Notes: generated by a model not told the origin, from the sequence alone. 64,000 bases of DNA from Bacillota bacterium (GCA_030535235.1 JAUNCL010000002.1:79731-143730), one strand, 5' to 3'; shown: positions 8,225 to 16,320, numbered from the stretch's first letter. Program-made: numbers and translations.

Positions 8225-9073
8225 TTAATACTTGTAGAAGCCCTCGCCGGTCTTGCGGCCCAGCAGGCCTGCGCGGACCATCTTCTTCATGGTCAGAGCG
8301 GGACGATACTTGGAGTCGCCGGTCTCGGTGAAGATGGTCTCCATGATAGCCAGGCAGATGTCCAGACCAACCAGGTCGGCCAGAGCCAGGGGGCCCATCT
8401 TGTGGTTAGCACCGTACATCATAGCGGTGTCGATGTCTTCCTTGGAAGCGATGCCGTTCTCCAGGACGATGATAGCCTCGTTGATCATGGGGAACAGGAT
8501 GCGGTTGACAACGAAGCCGGGAGCCTCGCCGACCTCGACGGGGGACTTGCCGATCTCAGCAGCGCAGTCATAGACAGCCTGGAAGGTCTCGTCGTTGGTA
8601 CGAGCGCCGCGGATGACCTCGACCAGCTTCATAGCGGGAGCGGGGTTGAAGAAGTGCATGCCCAGGACCTTCTCAGGACGCTTGGTAGCAGCAGCGATAG
8701 CGGTGATGGAGATGGAGGAGGTGTTGGAAGCCAGGATGGTCTCGGGCTTGCACAGCTCGTCCAGTTCCTTGAAGATGCTCTTCTTGATGTCCAGAACTTC
8801 GATAGCAGCCTCAACGACCAGGTCGCAGTCAGCGGCGTCAGCCAGCTCCAGGGTGTAGGTCACGCGGCCCAGGATAGCAGCCTTCTCTTCCTCGGTGATC
8901 TTGCCCTTGGCGACCTTCTTCTCCATGTTCTTGGTCAGGACGCCCTCGCCGCGCTGAATGAAAGCCTCGGCGATGTCGCGGACGATGACGGTCTTGCCAG
9001 CCTCAGCGAAAACCTGAGCGATGCCCATGCCCATGGTGCCGGCGCCCAGGACCATGATCTTATTGATAGCCAT
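8225..9073 (-). CDS. hbd: 3-hydroxybutyryl-CoA dehydrogenase
   Basis: This 282-residue enzyme reduces acetoacetyl-CoA to 3-hydroxybutyryl-CoA, the second step from acetyl-CoA to butyrate. The N-terminal Rossmann dinucleotide motif [14 protein letters not shown] is followed by the catalytic block [13 protein letters not shown], which holds the active-site histidine, then [17 protein letters not shown] and the C-terminal helical domain ending [11 protein letters not shown]. Length is typical of the single-domain clostridial enzyme. The start at 9073 has a perfect AGGAGG site. It lies 105 bases downstream of crt on the same strand and is probably co-transcribed; the gap carries a hairpin repeat that may alter relative expression. 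Confidence 0.96.
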   Translation of the reverse strand: MAINKIMVLGAGTMGMGIAQVFAEAGKTVIVRDIAEAFIQRGEGVLTKNMEKKVAKGKITEEEKAAILGRVTYTLELADAADCDLVVEAAIEVLDIKKSIFKELDELCKPETILASNTSSISITAIAAATKRPEKVLGMHFFNPAPAMKLVEVIRGARTNDETFQAVYDCAAEIGKSPVEVGEAPGFVVNRILFPMINEAIIVLENGIASKEDIDTAMMYGANHKMGPLALADLVGLDICLAIMETIFTETGDSKYRPALTMKKMVRAGLLGRKTGEGFYKY

Positions 9074-9128
9074 GATAGTGTTCCTCCTAAATGAAGTATA
9101 TAAAAAATATTTTTTGACAAAGTAAGGT

Positions 9129-9158
9129 AGGGGGCGATCCTTCAATCGCCCCCTACAG
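9129..9158. repeat. Hairpin repeat between crt and hbd (family B-like)
   Basis: GTAGGGGGCGAT and a near-exact complement form a long hairpin around CCTTC. It resembles the element at 12733-12768, which has the same GGGGCGATT stem. In an operon gap it could stabilise the upstream crt message or reduce read-through to hbd. Confidence 0.65.
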
Positions 9159-9178
9159 AAAAGCAAGGGGGTCGGGGA

Positions 9179-9955
9179 TTAGCGGTTCTTGAACTTCTCC
9201 AGCTTACGCTTCTCCACGAAGGCCTTCATAGCGTCCTTCTGGTCCTCGGTGCCGAAGCAGGTGGCGAAGGCCAGAGCCTCGTAGGTGACGGCGGTGTTGA
9301 TGTCGCAGTCGATGCCGCGGCGCAGAGCCATCTTGGAAGTGCGGATAGCAACCTGAGCCTTGGCAGCGATCTTCTCAGCCATGGCGATGGCGGCGTCCAT
9401 CAGCTCCTCAGCGGGGACAACGTGGTTGACCATGCCGATCTTCTCAGCCTGCTTGGCGTCGATGGTATCGGCGGTGAAAATCAGCTCCATAGCGGGGCCG
9501 GTGCCGATGATACGAGCCATACGCTGGGTGCCGCCGAAGCCGGGGATGATGCCCAGGCCAACTTCGGGCTGGCCGAACTTTGCCTTCTCGGAAGCGATAC
9601 GGATATCGCAGGCCAGGGACAGCTCGCAGCCGCCGCCCAGAGCAAAGCCGTTGACAGCAGCGATGGTGGGCTTGGGGAACATGTCCACGCGCATCAGCAG
9701 GCCGTTGCCCAGCTCGGAGAAGGACAGACCTTCCTCCACGTTCATGTGTGCCATCTCGCCGATGTCGGCGCCGGCGACGAAGGCGCGGCCTGCGCCGGTG
9801 ATGATGACGACATAGACGTCGTCGTCGTGCTCGACCTGGTCCAGAGCCTTGGTCAGGTCAGCGAAAACTGCGGAGCTCAGAGCGTTCAGAGCCTCGGGAC
9901 GGTTCATGGTGATGATACCAATGTTGCCCTGCTTGGTTACTTCTACGAAAGCCAT
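9179..9955 (-). CDS. crt: Enoyl-CoA hydratase / crotonase
   Basis: This 258-residue crotonase dehydrates 3-hydroxybutyryl-CoA to crotonyl-CoA, the step after Hbd. The oxyanion-hole segments are present: AFVAGADIGEMAHM and NGFALGGGCELSLACDIRIAS. Two catalytic glutamates are in place, in the second of these segments and in GQPEVGLGIIPGFGGTQ. Length is standard. The ATG at 9955 has GGAGG 7 bases upstream. Thiolase, butyryl-CoA dehydrogenase and EtfAB, often clustered with it, are not in this window, so the pathway is split over several loci. Confidence 0.95.
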   Translation of the reverse strand: MAFVEVTKQGNIGIITMNRPEALNALSSAVFADLTKALDQVEHDDDVYVVIITGAGRAFVAGADIGEMAHMNVEEGLSFSELGNGLLMRVDMFPKPTIAAVNGFALGGGCELSLACDIRIASEKAKFGQPEVGLGIIPGFGGTQRMARIIGTGPAMELIFTADTIDAKQAEKIGMVNHVVPAEELMDAAIAMAEKIAAKAQVAIRTSKMALRRGIDCDINTAVTYEALAFATCFGTEDQKDAMKAFVEKRKLEKFKNR

Positions 9956-10040
9956 TGTGTTACCTCCTAAAAATTGGGGATACGATCCAATCGAAATTGG
10001 TTATACGGTCGCTTTTCACCCGTATAAAACTGTCGAAGTT

Positions 10041-10069
10041 AGTATACTTCAATTTTTCCAGCGGTACAA
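10041..10069 (-). promoter_or_regulatory. crt-hbd promoter
   Basis: On the minus strand TTGTAC (10064-10069) and TATACT (10041-10046) are spaced 17 bases. The -10 element is flanked by an interrupted inverted repeat, GAAGT and ACTTC (10035-10050), a possible operator. Start of transcription would be near 10034, leaving a leader of about 80 bases. Confidence 0.65.
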
Positions 10070-10140
10070 GGTTAATTTGTTCGATGATTTACCTAAAAAA
10101 TAAGAAATAAAAGCTTCATTTCTGTTAACTTTTGGTGCAT

Positions 10141-10166
10141 GATTTATGTCAGAATTGACATAAATC
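10141..10166. promoter_or_regulatory. Perfect palindrome upstream of crt and hpf
   Basis: GATTTATGTC and GACATAAATC are exact complements around AGAATT, a 10-base inverted repeat in the roughly 450-base gap between divergent crt and hpf. It has no T tract and looks like a regulator site. The rest of the gap holds the two promoters and a GC-rich stretch near 10180-10230, with no gene. Confidence 0.55.
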
Positions 10167-10283
10167 TGTCGAACGGGGCAGGCCGGCCGGAGGGGCACGA
10201 CCGGCGGGCAGCGGACCGCCCGCCTCCATTGTGCTAAATCGCTAAAATCAAGAGGAAAATTCTCAGAAATATGGTATTTTTAC

Positions 10284-10312
10284 TTGAAAAGCAGGAGGGA
10301 ATGTGGTATCAT
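10284..10312 (+). promoter_or_regulatory. hpf promoter
   Basis: TTGAAA (10284-10289) and TATCAT (10307-10312) are spaced 17 bases. The leader to the start codon is about 85 bases. Confidence 0.65.
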
Positions 10313-10402
10313 ACAGATGAAGGAAAAGGAAGACTATTTCGATCAGGACAAACCGTAGACGAGACGCAGAAGACCTGCCGGTTTCAGAAAGGAGTAGTCA
10401 TT

Positions 10403-10948
10403 ATGAAGATCACATTTTCCGCCAAAGAAATGACCGTCCCCACCAGGGTCTACAGCCACGCAGAGCAGAGGATCAACGAACTGACCCCCCTGTTCCGGAC
10501 GGAACCGGAAGCCGTTGTCGTGTTCAGCGCGGAGAAGGGAAAGCATGTGATTGAGCTCACCATCCTTTCCGGCTCCACCATCATCCGGGTGGTGGAGAAA
10601 ACCGCCGACATGATGGTGTCCGTGGACGCCGCCGTGTCCTCCGTCCGCCGCCAGCTGCGGAAGAACCGCTCCAGACTGAGCAGCCAGCTCAACATCGACG
10701 CCTTCGAGAAGGACACCGACGAGCTCATCTTCATCCCTGAGGTGGACCGCTTCGACTCCCCCGCCTATCAGGTGGTGCGCTCCAAGCAGTTCGAGTTCAG
10801 CCCCATGTCCGTGGAGGAGGCCATCCTCCAGATGAACCTCATCGGCCACGCTTTCTTCGCGTTCCGCAACGAGGAACGGGACAACGCCTTCTCCGTGGTG
10901 TACCGCCGCAACGACGGCGGCTATGGCATCCTCGTGGATAAAACCTGA
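10403..10948 (+). CDS. hpf: Ribosome hibernation-promoting factor, long form
   Basis: This 181-residue protein is a long HPF: an N-terminal ribosome-binding domain (residues about 1-105; MKITFSAKEMTVPTRVYSHAEQRI and the basic SSVRRQLRKNRSRLSSQL) and a C-terminal dimerisation domain (from about 120; VVRSKQFEFSPMSVEEAILQM and GYGILVDKT). Long HPF pairs 70S ribosomes into inactive 100S dimers in stationary phase or stress. The ATG at 10403 is preceded by AAAGGAG; an open upstream frame to 10271 covers the promoter and is not coding. Confidence 0.95.
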   Translation: MKITFSAKEMTVPTRVYSHAEQRINELTPLFRTEPEAVVVFSAEKGKHVIELTILSGSTIIRVVEKTADMMVSVDAAVSSVRRQLRKNRSRLSSQLNIDAFEKDTDELIFIPEVDRFDSPAYQVVRSKQFEFSPMSVEEAILQMNLIGHAFFAFRNEERDNAFSVVYRRNDGGYGILVDKT

Positions 10949-10986
10949 CTTTTTATCGAGGCAAAACAGAACATCGATGCATAGAA

Positions 10987-11015
10987 CGCAGCCCGGGCCA
11001 TCGGCCCGGGCTGCG
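10987..11015 (+). terminator. Hairpin after hpf, possible terminator
   Basis: CGCAGCCCGGGCC and its exact complement form a 13-base stem with a 3-base loop. Only a weak T tract follows (TGCAGTTT), so termination efficiency is uncertain. Confidence 0.55.
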
Positions 11016-11068
11016 TGCAGTTTGTGAACCGTCCCAGGCAGGGAACGGGCATACCCCTTCCGCGGATC

Positions 11069-11141
11069 GGGCCGATGTGGTCATCGGCCCCTACAAGGGT
11101 TTGCACTACAACAAACTTTGTCGTAGGGGCCCTCAGGCATG
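11069..11141. repeat. Dispersed hairpin repeat, family B copy 2
   Basis: The hairpin GGGCCGATG / CATCGGCCC (11069-11091) is identical to copies at 1157 and 54773. Its right arm also pairs with a downstream GTAGGGGCC near 11133-11141, making a nested larger inverted repeat. It occupies the gap between hpf and the flippase gene. Confidence 0.7.
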
Positions 11142-11189
11142 AATCCCGCCTTTCGCTCATAGAGTAGAGCCGATAAGGGGGGTGAGCCA

Positions 11190-12704
11190 ATGGGCGCTGT
11201 GGTGATGCTGACCGTCACGGGAATCCTGTCCCAGCTGGTGGGGTTTGTCTATCGGGTGTGTCTCACCCGCCTGGCCGGGGCGGAGATCCTGGGGCTGTAT
11301 CAGCTCATCCTGCCGGTCTACTCGGTCCTCCTCTCCCTCACCTCTGTGGGCCTCACCACGGCGGTCTCCAACCTGTCCGCCCGGTATGAGGCCCTGGGCA
11401 ACCGCCGGGCCATCCACCAGCTCCGGGGGCAGGCCATCCGGCTCTTTTTCCTCCTGGCCATCCTCCCCTGCGGCCTTTTGCTGGTCTTTTCCGACGGGGC
11501 CTCGGTCTATCTCCTGGGGGACGCCAGGACCCGGCTGGGGCTTCTCCTGCTGGTCCCCTGCCTCCTCCTCACCGGCACCGAGAACCTCCACAAGCACTAC
11601 TTTTACGGCACCGGCCGGGTGACCCCCGCCGCCCTCACCGAGCTGGCCGAGCAGGTCTTAAAGGCCGTCTTTATCCTGGGCCTTTTCGTGCTCATCCAAC
11701 CCTCCGGCCCGGAGAAGGCCGTGGGGGTCATCGTCCTGGGCATGGTCTTTTGCGAGGTCCTCTCTGCCCTCACCCAGCTGGTTCTCTTCCGGGCCTATCT
11801 GGGGCCTCCCGGCAGGCTGCGGGGGGAAGGGTTGGAAAACGCCGCCCTCCGGCGGCAGATCGGCGGCATTGCCCTCCCCCTGGGCCTGGCCGCCCTTTTG
11901 GGGAACCTCATCTCCTCGGCCAACGCCGTCCTCATCCCCCGGCTGCTGGTGCTGGGGGGCATGGACCAGGGCGAAGCCGTGTCCGCCTACGGGGTCACCT
12001 TCGGCATGACCCTGCCCATGCTGATGCTCCCCACCGCCTTCCTCAGCGCCCTGGGCCTGGTCCTCACCCCTAAGCTCTCCCGCTATTCCGCCCTGGGGAA
12101 GCAGGAGGCCATCCGCCGCCAGGTCCGCCGGTCGGTGGAGATCGCCAACCGCATCCTCATCCCCGCCCTGGCTCTGCTGGCGGTGCTGGGCTCGGCCATC
12201 GGGGTGGCCCTCTACAAGGAGCCGGGGGTGGCCGACCACCTCTCCCTGCTGGCCCTGGGAGTCCTCTTCTCCTGCTGGCAGTCCCTCTTCTCCTGGGTCC
12301 TCAACGGGGTGGGCCGGCAGGGGGCCTCCGCCGCCATTGCCCTAATGTGCGACGGGCTCCAGCTCCTCCTCACCTGCCTGACCGTGGGCCGGTTCGGCCT
12401 GGGGGGCTACGCCGTCAGCTTCGCGGCGGCCTCCCTGCTGGGGGCCGTTCTCACCTGGAGGGTGGTTTCCCGGGAAATCGGCCTCAGGCTGCCGGTCTTT
12501 TCCTGGTTCGCCGCCCCCACCCTGGCCGCCTGTCTGGCCGCCTCCTGCGGGGACCTGATGGAGACCGCCCTCCTCCGGGGCGGGCTGGAGTCCCTTCCGG
12601 CGGCCTGCGGGGCCATGGTGTTCGGCCTGCTGCTCTATGTGGCCGGGCTGGAGGCCATGGGCGTGGGGCAGCGAGAGCATGATCGCTCCCCACGGCTCCC
12701 CTGA
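11190..12704 (+). CDS. SpoVB-like oligosaccharide/lipid flippase (MOP superfamily)
   Basis: This 504-residue polytopic protein (about 14 membrane segments) matches the SpoVB/MurJ-like polysaccharide-biosynthesis exporters: TVTGILSQLVGFVYRVCLTRLAGAEILGLYQ at the N-terminus in two near-family blocks, then GLTTAVSNLSARY. Relatives flip lipid-linked cell-wall or spore-cortex precursors. The start at 11190 has GGGGGGTGAG upstream. The last residues (from about REHDRSPRLP) and the stop codon lie within a family A repeat (12694-12719), so the original C-terminus has probably been replaced by repeat sequence. Which of several paralogues this is cannot be told from the window. Confidence 0.85.
   Translation: MGAVVMLTVTGILSQLVGFVYRVCLTRLAGAEILGLYQLILPVYSVLLSLTSVGLTTAVSNLSARYEALGNRRAIHQLRGQAIRLFFLLAILPCGLLLVFSDGASVYLLGDARTRLGLLLLVPCLLLTGTENLHKHYFYGTGRVTPAALTELAEQVLKAVFILGLFVLIQPSGPEKAVGVIVLGMVFCEVLSALTQLVLFRAYLGPPGRLRGEGLENAALRRQIGGIALPLGLAALLGNLISSANAVLIPRLLVLGGMDQGEAVSAYGVTFGMTLPMLMLPTAFLSALGLVLTPKLSRYSALGKQEAIRRQVRRSVEIANRILIPALALLAVLGSAIGVALYKEPGVADHLSLLALGVLFSCWQSLFSWVLNGVGRQGASAAIALMCDGLQLLLTCLTVGRFGLGGYAVSFAAASLLGAVLTWRVVSREIGLRLPVFSWFAAPTLAACLAASCGDLMETALLRGGLESLPAACGAMVFGLLLYVAGLEAMGVGQREHDRSPRLP
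12465..12478. promoter_or_regulatory. Candidate Noc-binding site within flippase gene
   Basis: GTTTCCCGGGAAAT matches 13 of 14 positions of the Bacillus subtilis Noc-binding consensus ATTTCCCGGGAAAT. Noc sites commonly lie in genes. The matching noc gene is at 22468. Assignment is by consensus only. Confidence 0.45.
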
Positions 12705-12719
12705 GAGGGGAGGCATTGG
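12694..12719. repeat. Family A fragment overlapping the flippase stop codon
   Basis: GGCTCCCCTGAGAGGGGAGG is the terminal hairpin of family A. The TGA stop of the flippase gene (12702-12704) lies in its loop. Confidence 0.7.
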
Positions 12720-12732
12720 CGTTGGTCCACCA

Positions 12733-12768
12733 CCCACCTGTTTTGTAGGGGCGATTCATGAATCGCCC
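12733..12768. repeat. Hairpin repeat, family B variant
   Basis: CCACCCACCTGTTTTGTAG leads into GGGCGATTCATGAATCGCCC (12749-12768), a perfect 20-base palindrome. The leading part is the reverse of the AAATGGGTGGTT tail of copies 1 and 3, so this is an inverted, diverged member. Confidence 0.65.
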
Positions 12769-12834
12769 GTGCTGCGTGGAGGGTAACTGCCACGTTTCGG
12801 GCGCTTCGCGATGGGGTAGATCGTATGCCCCCCC

Positions 12835-12960
12835 TTGGCTCCCCCTCTGGGGGAGCTGGCACGGCGAAGCCGTGACTGAGAGGGCAAATCACTGCCGATA
12901 CAGAGCTGCCCTCTCCGTCACCGCCTCCGGCGGTGCCACCTCCCCCAAAGGGGGAGGCAA
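12835..12960. repeat. Family A palindromic element, complete copy (A2)
   Basis: Left half: terminal hairpin GGCTCCCCCTCTGGGGGAGC, inner hairpin CACGGCGAAGCCGTG, then ACTGAGAGGG. A 24-base centre follows. Right half: CCCTCTCCGTC, inner hairpin ACCGCCTCCGGCGGT, terminal hairpin CCTCCCCCAAAGGGGGAGG in one block. The halves are inverted relative to each other. No coding capacity. With A3 it fills most of the 480-base gap before tadA. Confidence 0.85.
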
Positions 12961-12973
12961 GATACCGCCCCTG

Positions 12974-13123
12974 TGGCTCCCCTGTGAGGGGAGCTGGCAA
13001 CCGAAGGCTGACTGAGGGGTGCTATCGTTGGGGATATTGCGTCGTACCGGTACGACGTAGAAACCGGCAGGATAGCACCCCACCACCGCCTCCGGCGGTC
13101 CCCCTCCCCTTGCAGGGGAGGCA
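12974..13123. repeat. Family A palindromic element, complete copy (A3)
   Basis: A second complete element, 13 bases after A2 and diverged from it: terminal hairpin GGCTCCCCTGTGAGGGGAGC, GGGGTGCTATC paired with GATAGCACCCC, inner hairpin ACCGCCTCCGGCGGT, and a GGGGAGG end. Its centre contains the palindrome CGTCGTACCGGTACGACG. Confidence 0.8.
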
Positions 13124-13130
13124 TAGCATC

Positions 13131-13159
13131 TTGCCACGCTGTCTGAAATCCGGTACAAT
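13131..13159 (+). promoter_or_regulatory. tadA promoter
   Basis: TTGCCA (13131-13136) and TACAAT (13154-13159) are spaced 17 bases, immediately after repeat A3. Confidence 0.7.
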
Positions 13160-13188
13160 AGAGAAAACCACCCAAGGAGGAAGCCCCC

Positions 13189-13662
13189 ATGGAACACACC
13201 GACTACATGCGAGAAGCCCTGCTCCTGGCCCGGGAGGCTTACGAGGCCGGGGAGGTCCCGGTGGGCTGCGTCATCGTGAAGGACGGCCGCATCGTGGGCC
13301 GGGGGCGCAACCGGCGAGAGGAGAAGCAGTCCGCCCTCTCCCACGCCGAGCTGGAGGCCATCGACGACGCCTGCCGGACCCTGGGGGGCTGGCGACTGAA
13401 GGACACCAGCCTCTATGTGACCCTGGAGCCCTGCCCCATGTGCGCCGGGGGGATCATCTCCGCCCGGATCCCCGCTGTCTACTACGGGGCCAAGGACCGG
13501 GACTTCGGGGCCTGCGGCTCCATCCTGAACCTCTTTGAGGAGGCGTTCCGCCACCACCCCAAGATCGTGGGGCACATCCTGGAGGACGAGTGCAGGGCGC
13601 TGCTGCAAACCTTTTTTGCCCAGGTCCGGGAGAAAAGACCGGAAAACTTAAAGCTTTTGTAA
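13189..13662 (+). CDS. tadA: tRNA-specific adenosine deaminase
   Basis: This 157-residue zinc deaminase converts A34 to inosine in tRNA-Arg(ACG). The catalytic HAE (in LSHAELEAID) and the zinc-binding PCPMCAG motif are both intact, and EVPVGCVIV is the usual first beta strand. The length is normal. The ATG at 13189 has AGGAGG upstream. The gene is monocistronic, between tandem repeat elements with its own promoter and a terminator at 13753. Confidence 0.95.
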   Translation: MEHTDYMREALLLAREAYEAGEVPVGCVIVKDGRIVGRGRNRREEKQSALSHAELEAIDDACRTLGGWRLKDTSLYVTLEPCPMCAGGIISARIPAVYYGAKDRDFGACGSILNLFEEAFRHHPKIVGHILEDECRALLQTFFAQVREKRPENLKLL

Positions 13663-13752
13663 CATTTCTGGGCTTTTTTTGTAACATGTCTCTGTTATGA
13701 TACGCTTGCAAGAGTCAAGAAAGCTTCTTTTCATTTTTTAACCTTCCGAGAG

Positions 13753-13790
13753 CAAGGGCAGCGAGTGGTTTCCGCTGCCCTTGTCCTTTT
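13753..13790 (+). terminator. Intrinsic terminator downstream of tadA
   Basis: CAAGGGCAGCG and CGCTGCCCTTG form an 11-base stem followed by TCCTTTTTTG. It lies 90 bases past tadA; the sequence between (13663-13752) is AT-rich and shows no gene. Confidence 0.8.
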
Positions 13791-13799
13791 TTGTCCCCA

Positions 13800-13828
13800 T
13801 TGACATCCACCGCCCCCACGGGCATAAT
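13800..13828 (+). promoter_or_regulatory. Promoter for the EamA transporter
   Basis: TTGACA (13800-13805) and CATAAT (13823-13828) are spaced 17 bases. Transcription should start near 13835. Confidence 0.75.
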
Positions 13829-13845
13829 AAGAGAATAGAAATACA

Positions 13846-13870
13846 GGGACCCCGTCAGGGTCCCCTTTTT
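13846..13870 (+). terminator. Terminator hairpin inside the EamA leader
   Basis: GGGACCC (13846-13852) and GGGTCCC (13858-13864) flank a 5-base loop and are followed by CTTTTT. It begins about 11 bases after the predicted transcription start and ends 14 bases before the start codon, so it would act on the EamA transcript itself. Confidence 0.65.
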
Positions 13871-13883
13871 AGGATGTGATGGA

Positions 13884-14771
13884 ATGCAGCCTGCTGTCAA
13901 GGGCCACCTGCTGGCCTTTCTCGCCGTGGTCATCTGGGGCATGACCTTTATTTCCTCCAAGGTCCTGGTGGGGCTTCTGGACCCCTACTGGTACATTGTC
14001 ATCCGCTTTCTCATCGCCTGGGGCTTCCTCTTCCTTCTCTCCCCCAGGCCCATGAAGCTGCTGCCCAGGGCCCAGGAGGGGAGAGCCATCCTCTGCGGCA
14101 TCGCCGGGGTGACGCTCTACTATATCTTCCAGAACGTGGCGCTGGTGTACGGCACCGCCTCCAACACCGGGGTCATCACCGCCTCCTCTCCCCTGTTCAC
14201 CGCCCTGATCCTGTGGCTCTTCGGGCGAAAGGTAAAGCTCTCCCCCCTGTTCTTCCTGGGCTTCCTCCTGTGCATCGGCGGGGTGGCGGCCATCTCCTTC
14301 GGCGGAGGCGGCGGGGAGCTCCACCTGCTGGGGGACGCCTTCGCCCTGGCCTCGGCCGTGGCCTGGGGCATCTACTGCACCCTCATCGGCGGAACCGAGT
14401 CGTATGGGCTGTCGGAGCTTCAGATCACCCGGAAGGTCTTTTTCTGGGGGACGCTCCTCTCCTTCCCGGCGGCCCTCCTTCTGGGGGAGCCGGTGCCGGC
14501 GGAGACCTTCACCCAGGGGGGCCTGCCCTTCTGGGGCAACCTGCTCTTCGTGGCCCTGGGCTCCTCGGCCCTGTGCTACCTCTTCTGGGGCAAGGCCACC
14601 AACCTCATCGGCGCGGTGACCACCAGCGTGTACCTCTACCTCATCCCCGTGGTGTCGGTGGTGGGCTCCGCCCTCATCCTGGGGGAGCCGGTGACTGTGG
14701 TGACGGTGGCCGCCATCGGCGCCATCTTCGTGGGGCTCTTCCTCTCCCAGAAGGGGAATGTGCCGGTGTGA
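13884..14771 (+). CDS. EamA/DMT family transporter
   Basis: This 295-residue protein has ten predicted membrane segments in two EamA repeats, as in the drug/metabolite exporter superfamily: VVIWGMTFISSKVLVG and NVALVYGTASNTGVITA in the first repeat, LASAVAWGIYCTLIGG and LGSSALCYLFWGKA in the second. Substrates of this family vary (amino acids, nucleobases, drugs) and cannot be assigned here. The start at 13884 has only a moderate ribosome site (AGGATG). A terminator in the leader suggests regulated read-through. Confidence 0.88.
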   Translation: MQPAVKGHLLAFLAVVIWGMTFISSKVLVGLLDPYWYIVIRFLIAWGFLFLLSPRPMKLLPRAQEGRAILCGIAGVTLYYIFQNVALVYGTASNTGVITASSPLFTALILWLFGRKVKLSPLFFLGFLLCIGGVAAISFGGGGGELHLLGDAFALASAVAWGIYCTLIGGTESYGLSELQITRKVFFWGTLLSFPAALLLGEPVPAETFTQGGLPFWGNLLFVALGSSALCYLFWGKATNLIGAVTTSVYLYLIPVVSVVGSALILGEPVTVVTVAAIGAIFVGLFLSQKGNVPV

Positions 14772-14828
14772 GTTTATTGACGGCGCAAGTAATGCCTCTA
14801 CACGAAAGGGTTGCTTTCCCTCTGAATC

Positions 14829-14873
14829 AAACAGACCCGCCGGGGACAACAACGGTCCCCGGCGGGTCTGTTT
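14829..14873 (+). terminator. Strong hairpin terminator, repeat family C copy 1
   Basis: AAACAGACCCGCCGGGGAC pairs with its exact complement over 19 bases around a 7-base loop. The same hairpin with the flank TTTGCAGCATT occurs at 22308, so it is a dispersed terminator-like module rather than a gene-specific one. Confidence 0.75.
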
Positions 14874-14918
14874 GCAGCATTCCGAACCCATGCCCGTTCC
14901 CTGCATGGGAAGCCCATC

Positions 14919-14949
14919 AAAAAAGCCTCCCCGGATCGGGGAGGCTTTT
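14919..14949 (-). terminator. Terminator after the CoA-transferase gene
   Basis: AAAAGCCTCCCC and GGGGAGGCTTTT form a 12-base stem around GGATC. On the minus strand it is followed by further T, ending the transferase transcript; it could act in both directions. Confidence 0.8.
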
Positions 14950-14979
14950 GAAAATCGTATGTCGTTGAGACAGGGTGGA

Positions 14980-16320
14980 TTACCGCTTGTTGGAGCGTCT
15001 CCAGATGCCCATCTTCTCTGCGTCCTTGATCAGCTCGTCGCGGAACTGGGGGTGAGCGATGGAGATGATCTTGTCGGCGCGCTCCCAGGTGTTCAGGCCC
15101 TTCAGGTTGATCATGCCGTACTCGGTGACCAGGTACTGAACGGTGGAACGGGGGTCGGTGCAGATGGAGCCGTTGGTCAGGGTGGGGACGATGCGGCTCT
15201 TCAGGTTGCCGTTCTTGTCGGTCATGGTGGAGGACAGGCAGATGAAGGACTTACCGCCGTTGGACAGGTAAGCGCCCATGACGAAGTCCAGCTGGCCGCC
15301 GGTGCCGGAGATGTGCTTGATGCCGGCGGACTCGGCGTTCACCTGACCGAACAGGTCCAGGTCCACGATGTTGTTGATGGAGATGAACTTGTCCAGCTGA
15401 GCGATGACGCGGACGTCGTTGGTGTAGTCAACGGGAGCGCCCAGGACATCGGGGTTCTTGTTGACGTAGTCATACAGCTTCTTGGTGCCGGCGGCGAAGG
15501 CGAAGACCTGACGGCCATAGTCCAGAGTCTTGTTCTTGCCGTTGATCTTGCCGGCCTTGGCGATGTCAACGAAGGCGTCGACATACATCTCGGTGTGGAC
15601 GCCCAGGTCCTTCAGGTCGGACTCAGCGATCAGAGCGCCGACGGTGTTGGGCATGCCGCCGATACCCAGCTGCAGGCAGGCGCCGTTGGGGATCTCGGGC
15701 ACGATCAGGTTGGCCACGGTGCGGTCCACGTCGGTGGGGGGCACGGAGCCCAGCTCGGGGATGGAGGGGTTGTCGCCTTCCACGACCATGGTGACATCCT
15801 GGATGTTGACCTCGGTCTTGTACAGGCCGTAGACCTGGGGCATATTCTCGTTGACCTCAACGATGATGCACTTGGCGCGGGCGCACATGTCATACAGGTG
15901 GGAGGGAGCCAGGGACAGGGAGAAGTTGCCGTGCTCGTCCATGGGGGGAACCTGCATCATGACCACGTCCACGGGGTCCAGGTTCTCGCGATAGAAGCGG
16001 GGCAGCTCGGAGTATCTCATGGGAGAGAACCAGCCCATGCCCTTGCCGATGATCTTGCGGTCAATGCCGGAGCAGTGCCAGGAGTGCCAGGCGAAGTGCT
16101 CGCCGGCGTCGTCGGCCTTGGCGATCTCGGGCATCCACATGGTGACGCCGCCGCGGACCTTGACGTCCTCCAGCTCATTCTGGCGGGCGGCCAGGGCCTT
16201 GTCCAGAGCCACGGGGTGGTTGGTGCACCAGGTGTAGTCCACCCAGTCACCGGACTTGACGACCTTGACGGCCTCTTCGGCGGTGGTCAGCTTGCTGTTG
16301 TACAGTGCCTGAAAATCCAT
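14980..16320 (-). CDS. but: Butyryl-CoA:acetate (4-hydroxybutyrate-type) CoA-transferase
   Basis: This 446-residue family I CoA-transferase probably moves CoA from butyryl-CoA to acetate, the final step of butyrate formation. Two blocks used to recognise gut butyrate producers are present: [10 protein letters not shown] and [11 protein letters not shown]. The putative catalytic glutamate is E244 in GVHTEM, near the position of Glu238 in the 4-hydroxybutyrate enzyme. [20 protein letters not shown] forms the C-terminal CoA site. Sequence does not separate butyryl-CoA from 4-hydroxybutyryl-CoA specificity; nearby crt-hbd favours the former. The start at 16320 has GGAG upstream. Confidence 0.85.
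   Translation of the reverse strand: MDFQALYNSKLTTAEEAVKVVKSGDWVDYTWCTNHPVALDKALAARQNELEDVKVRGGVTMWMPEIAKADDAGEHFAWHSWHCSGIDRKIIGKGMGWFSPMRYSELPRFYRENLDPVDVVMMQVPPMDEHGNFSLSLAPSHLYDMCARAKCIIVEVNENMPQVYGLYKTEVNIQDVTMVVEGDNPSIPELGSVPPTDVDRTVANLIVPEIPNGACLQLGIGGMPNTVGALIAESDLKDLGVHTEMYVDAFVDIAKAGKINGKNKTLDYGRQVFAFAAGTKKLYDYVNKNPDVLGAPVDYTNDVRVIAQLDKFISINNIVDLDLFGQVNAESAGIKHISGTGGQLDFVMGAYLSNGGKSFICLSSTMTDKNGNLKSRIVPTLTNGSICTDPRSTVQYLVTEYGMINLKGLNTWERADKIISIAHPQFRDELIKDAEKMGIWRRSNKR

Noticed and set aside
9956-10402. Rex (redox) operator upstream of crt
   Set aside because: Only a half-match (TGTTAAC) near 10122 is present; the full TTGTTAA-n-TTAACAA palindrome is not.
12705-13188. CRISPR-like repeats before tadA
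   Set aside because: The repeats are inverted halves of two palindromic elements, not regularly spaced direct repeats with spacers.
13663-13752. Small RNA gene after tadA
   Set aside because: TTGTAA and TATGAT are present but spaced only 11 bases; the terminator at 13753 is explained by tadA.
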